Assembly: GCA_001781685.1 (NCBI GenBank)
Contig: MFLZ01000005.1
Coordinates: 26,760-31,925 of the forward strand
Direction: 5' to 3'
From: Candidatus Kaiserbacteria bacterium RIFCSPLOWO2_01_FULL_54_13
Lineage (GTDB): Bacteria; Patescibacteriota; Minisyncoccia; Phycocordibacterales; UBA2100
DNA length: 5,166 nt
Both the position numbers and the translations under genes were made by a program. Shown here piece by piece: positions 5,012 through 5,166 of the stretch (positions are counted from its first letter, which is position 1; every line of letters begins with the position of its first letter). The notes under the pieces were generated by a model that did no database searches, was not told the origin of the DNA, and was given only the letters and a program-made list of their open reading frames with translations.

Positions 5012-5166
5012 GCACGCGACGCGACAGGAACTCTAGCCGAGAGGACTATGCCACGAATTATTCGATTAAGCAATGGTATCGTAATGGTTCAATAGCTTGG
5101 AAACACTTGTCCATTCACAATATGAGAGATATGGCATACACAAAGAATCCGTACTTGCCACGCGTT
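5012..5166. other. Upstream region of the GcrA-like gene with no recognisable gene
   Basis: No supported coding frame, tRNA or repeat array is seen in these 155 bases. The region is more AT-rich than the rest of the window, as expected of a promoter region. A weak minus-strand promoter for the GcrA-like gene is possible: TTGCTT (5073-5068), 17 bases, CATAGT (5050-5045). An alternative -10, AATAAT, lies at 5062-5057 within a small palindrome, CGAAT-T-ATTCG (5054-5064). On the plus strand TTGTCC (near 5108) with TATGGC 17 bases later could drive a gene beyond the window. None is strong. Confidence 0.35.

Noticed and set aside
1..5166. CRISPR array, insertion sequence, att site or toxin-antitoxin pair
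   Set aside because: No regularly spaced direct repeats, transposase motifs, terminal inverted repeats with target duplications, or paired small overlapping genes were seen.

Overview
The window is about 5.2 kb of GC-rich (mid to upper 50s percent by eye), compactly coded bacterial DNA. It holds two universal housekeeping genes on the minus strand (a short RelA/SpoT-type (p)ppGpp enzyme and DNA topoisomerase I), one minus-strand regulator-like gene, a small possible plus-strand gene, and the 3' end of another plus-strand gene. The bifunctional Rel lacks the ZFD/ACT tail, topoisomerase I carries four tetracysteine zinc ribbons, promoters are compact and TGA is a normal stop. Together these suggest a Patescibacteria/CPR member (Parcubacteria-like, high-GC branch). 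That placement is an inference at moderate confidence; no rRNA or ribosomal protein is present to confirm it.

Layout from left to right: (1) 2-85, the last 27 codons of an unidentified plus-strand gene. (2) 90-127, a perfect 38-bp palindrome lying between its stop and the stop of the convergent rel gene. (3) 128-1666, minus, rel/spoT, with a TTGACC/TAGTAT promoter so close to the ATG that the mRNA should be leaderless. (4) 1667-1980, an intergenic stretch holding a possible 80-residue cysteine-containing plus-strand protein (1717-1959) with a good Shine-Dalgarno; its stop lies inside the same hairpin (1949-1984) that contains the topA stop. (5) 1981-4176, minus, topA, with its own TTGACA promoter at 4223-4252. 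(6) 4270-4297, a GC-rich terminator for the gene upstream. (7) 4308-4979, minus, a 223-residue protein with a GcrA-like N-terminal helix-turn-helix, a basic disordered linker and a GcrA-like C-terminal Cys/His knuckle; a perfect 18-bp dyad adjoins its ribosome binding site. (8) 5012-5166, an upstream region with no recognisable gene.

Although three minus-strand genes lie in a row, each appears to be its own transcription unit: gcrA-like has a terminator, topA has a promoter and a hairpin at its stop, and rel has a leaderless promoter. They set the alarmone level (Rel), chromosome supercoiling (TopA) and possibly transcription of a cell-cycle or methylation-linked regulon (GcrA-like). The co-location is of interest but does not prove a pathway. 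The most novel items are the GcrA-like regulator, the small possible Zn protein with its overlapping divergent promoter region, and the repeated arrangement of convergent stop codons in or touching a shared hairpin.
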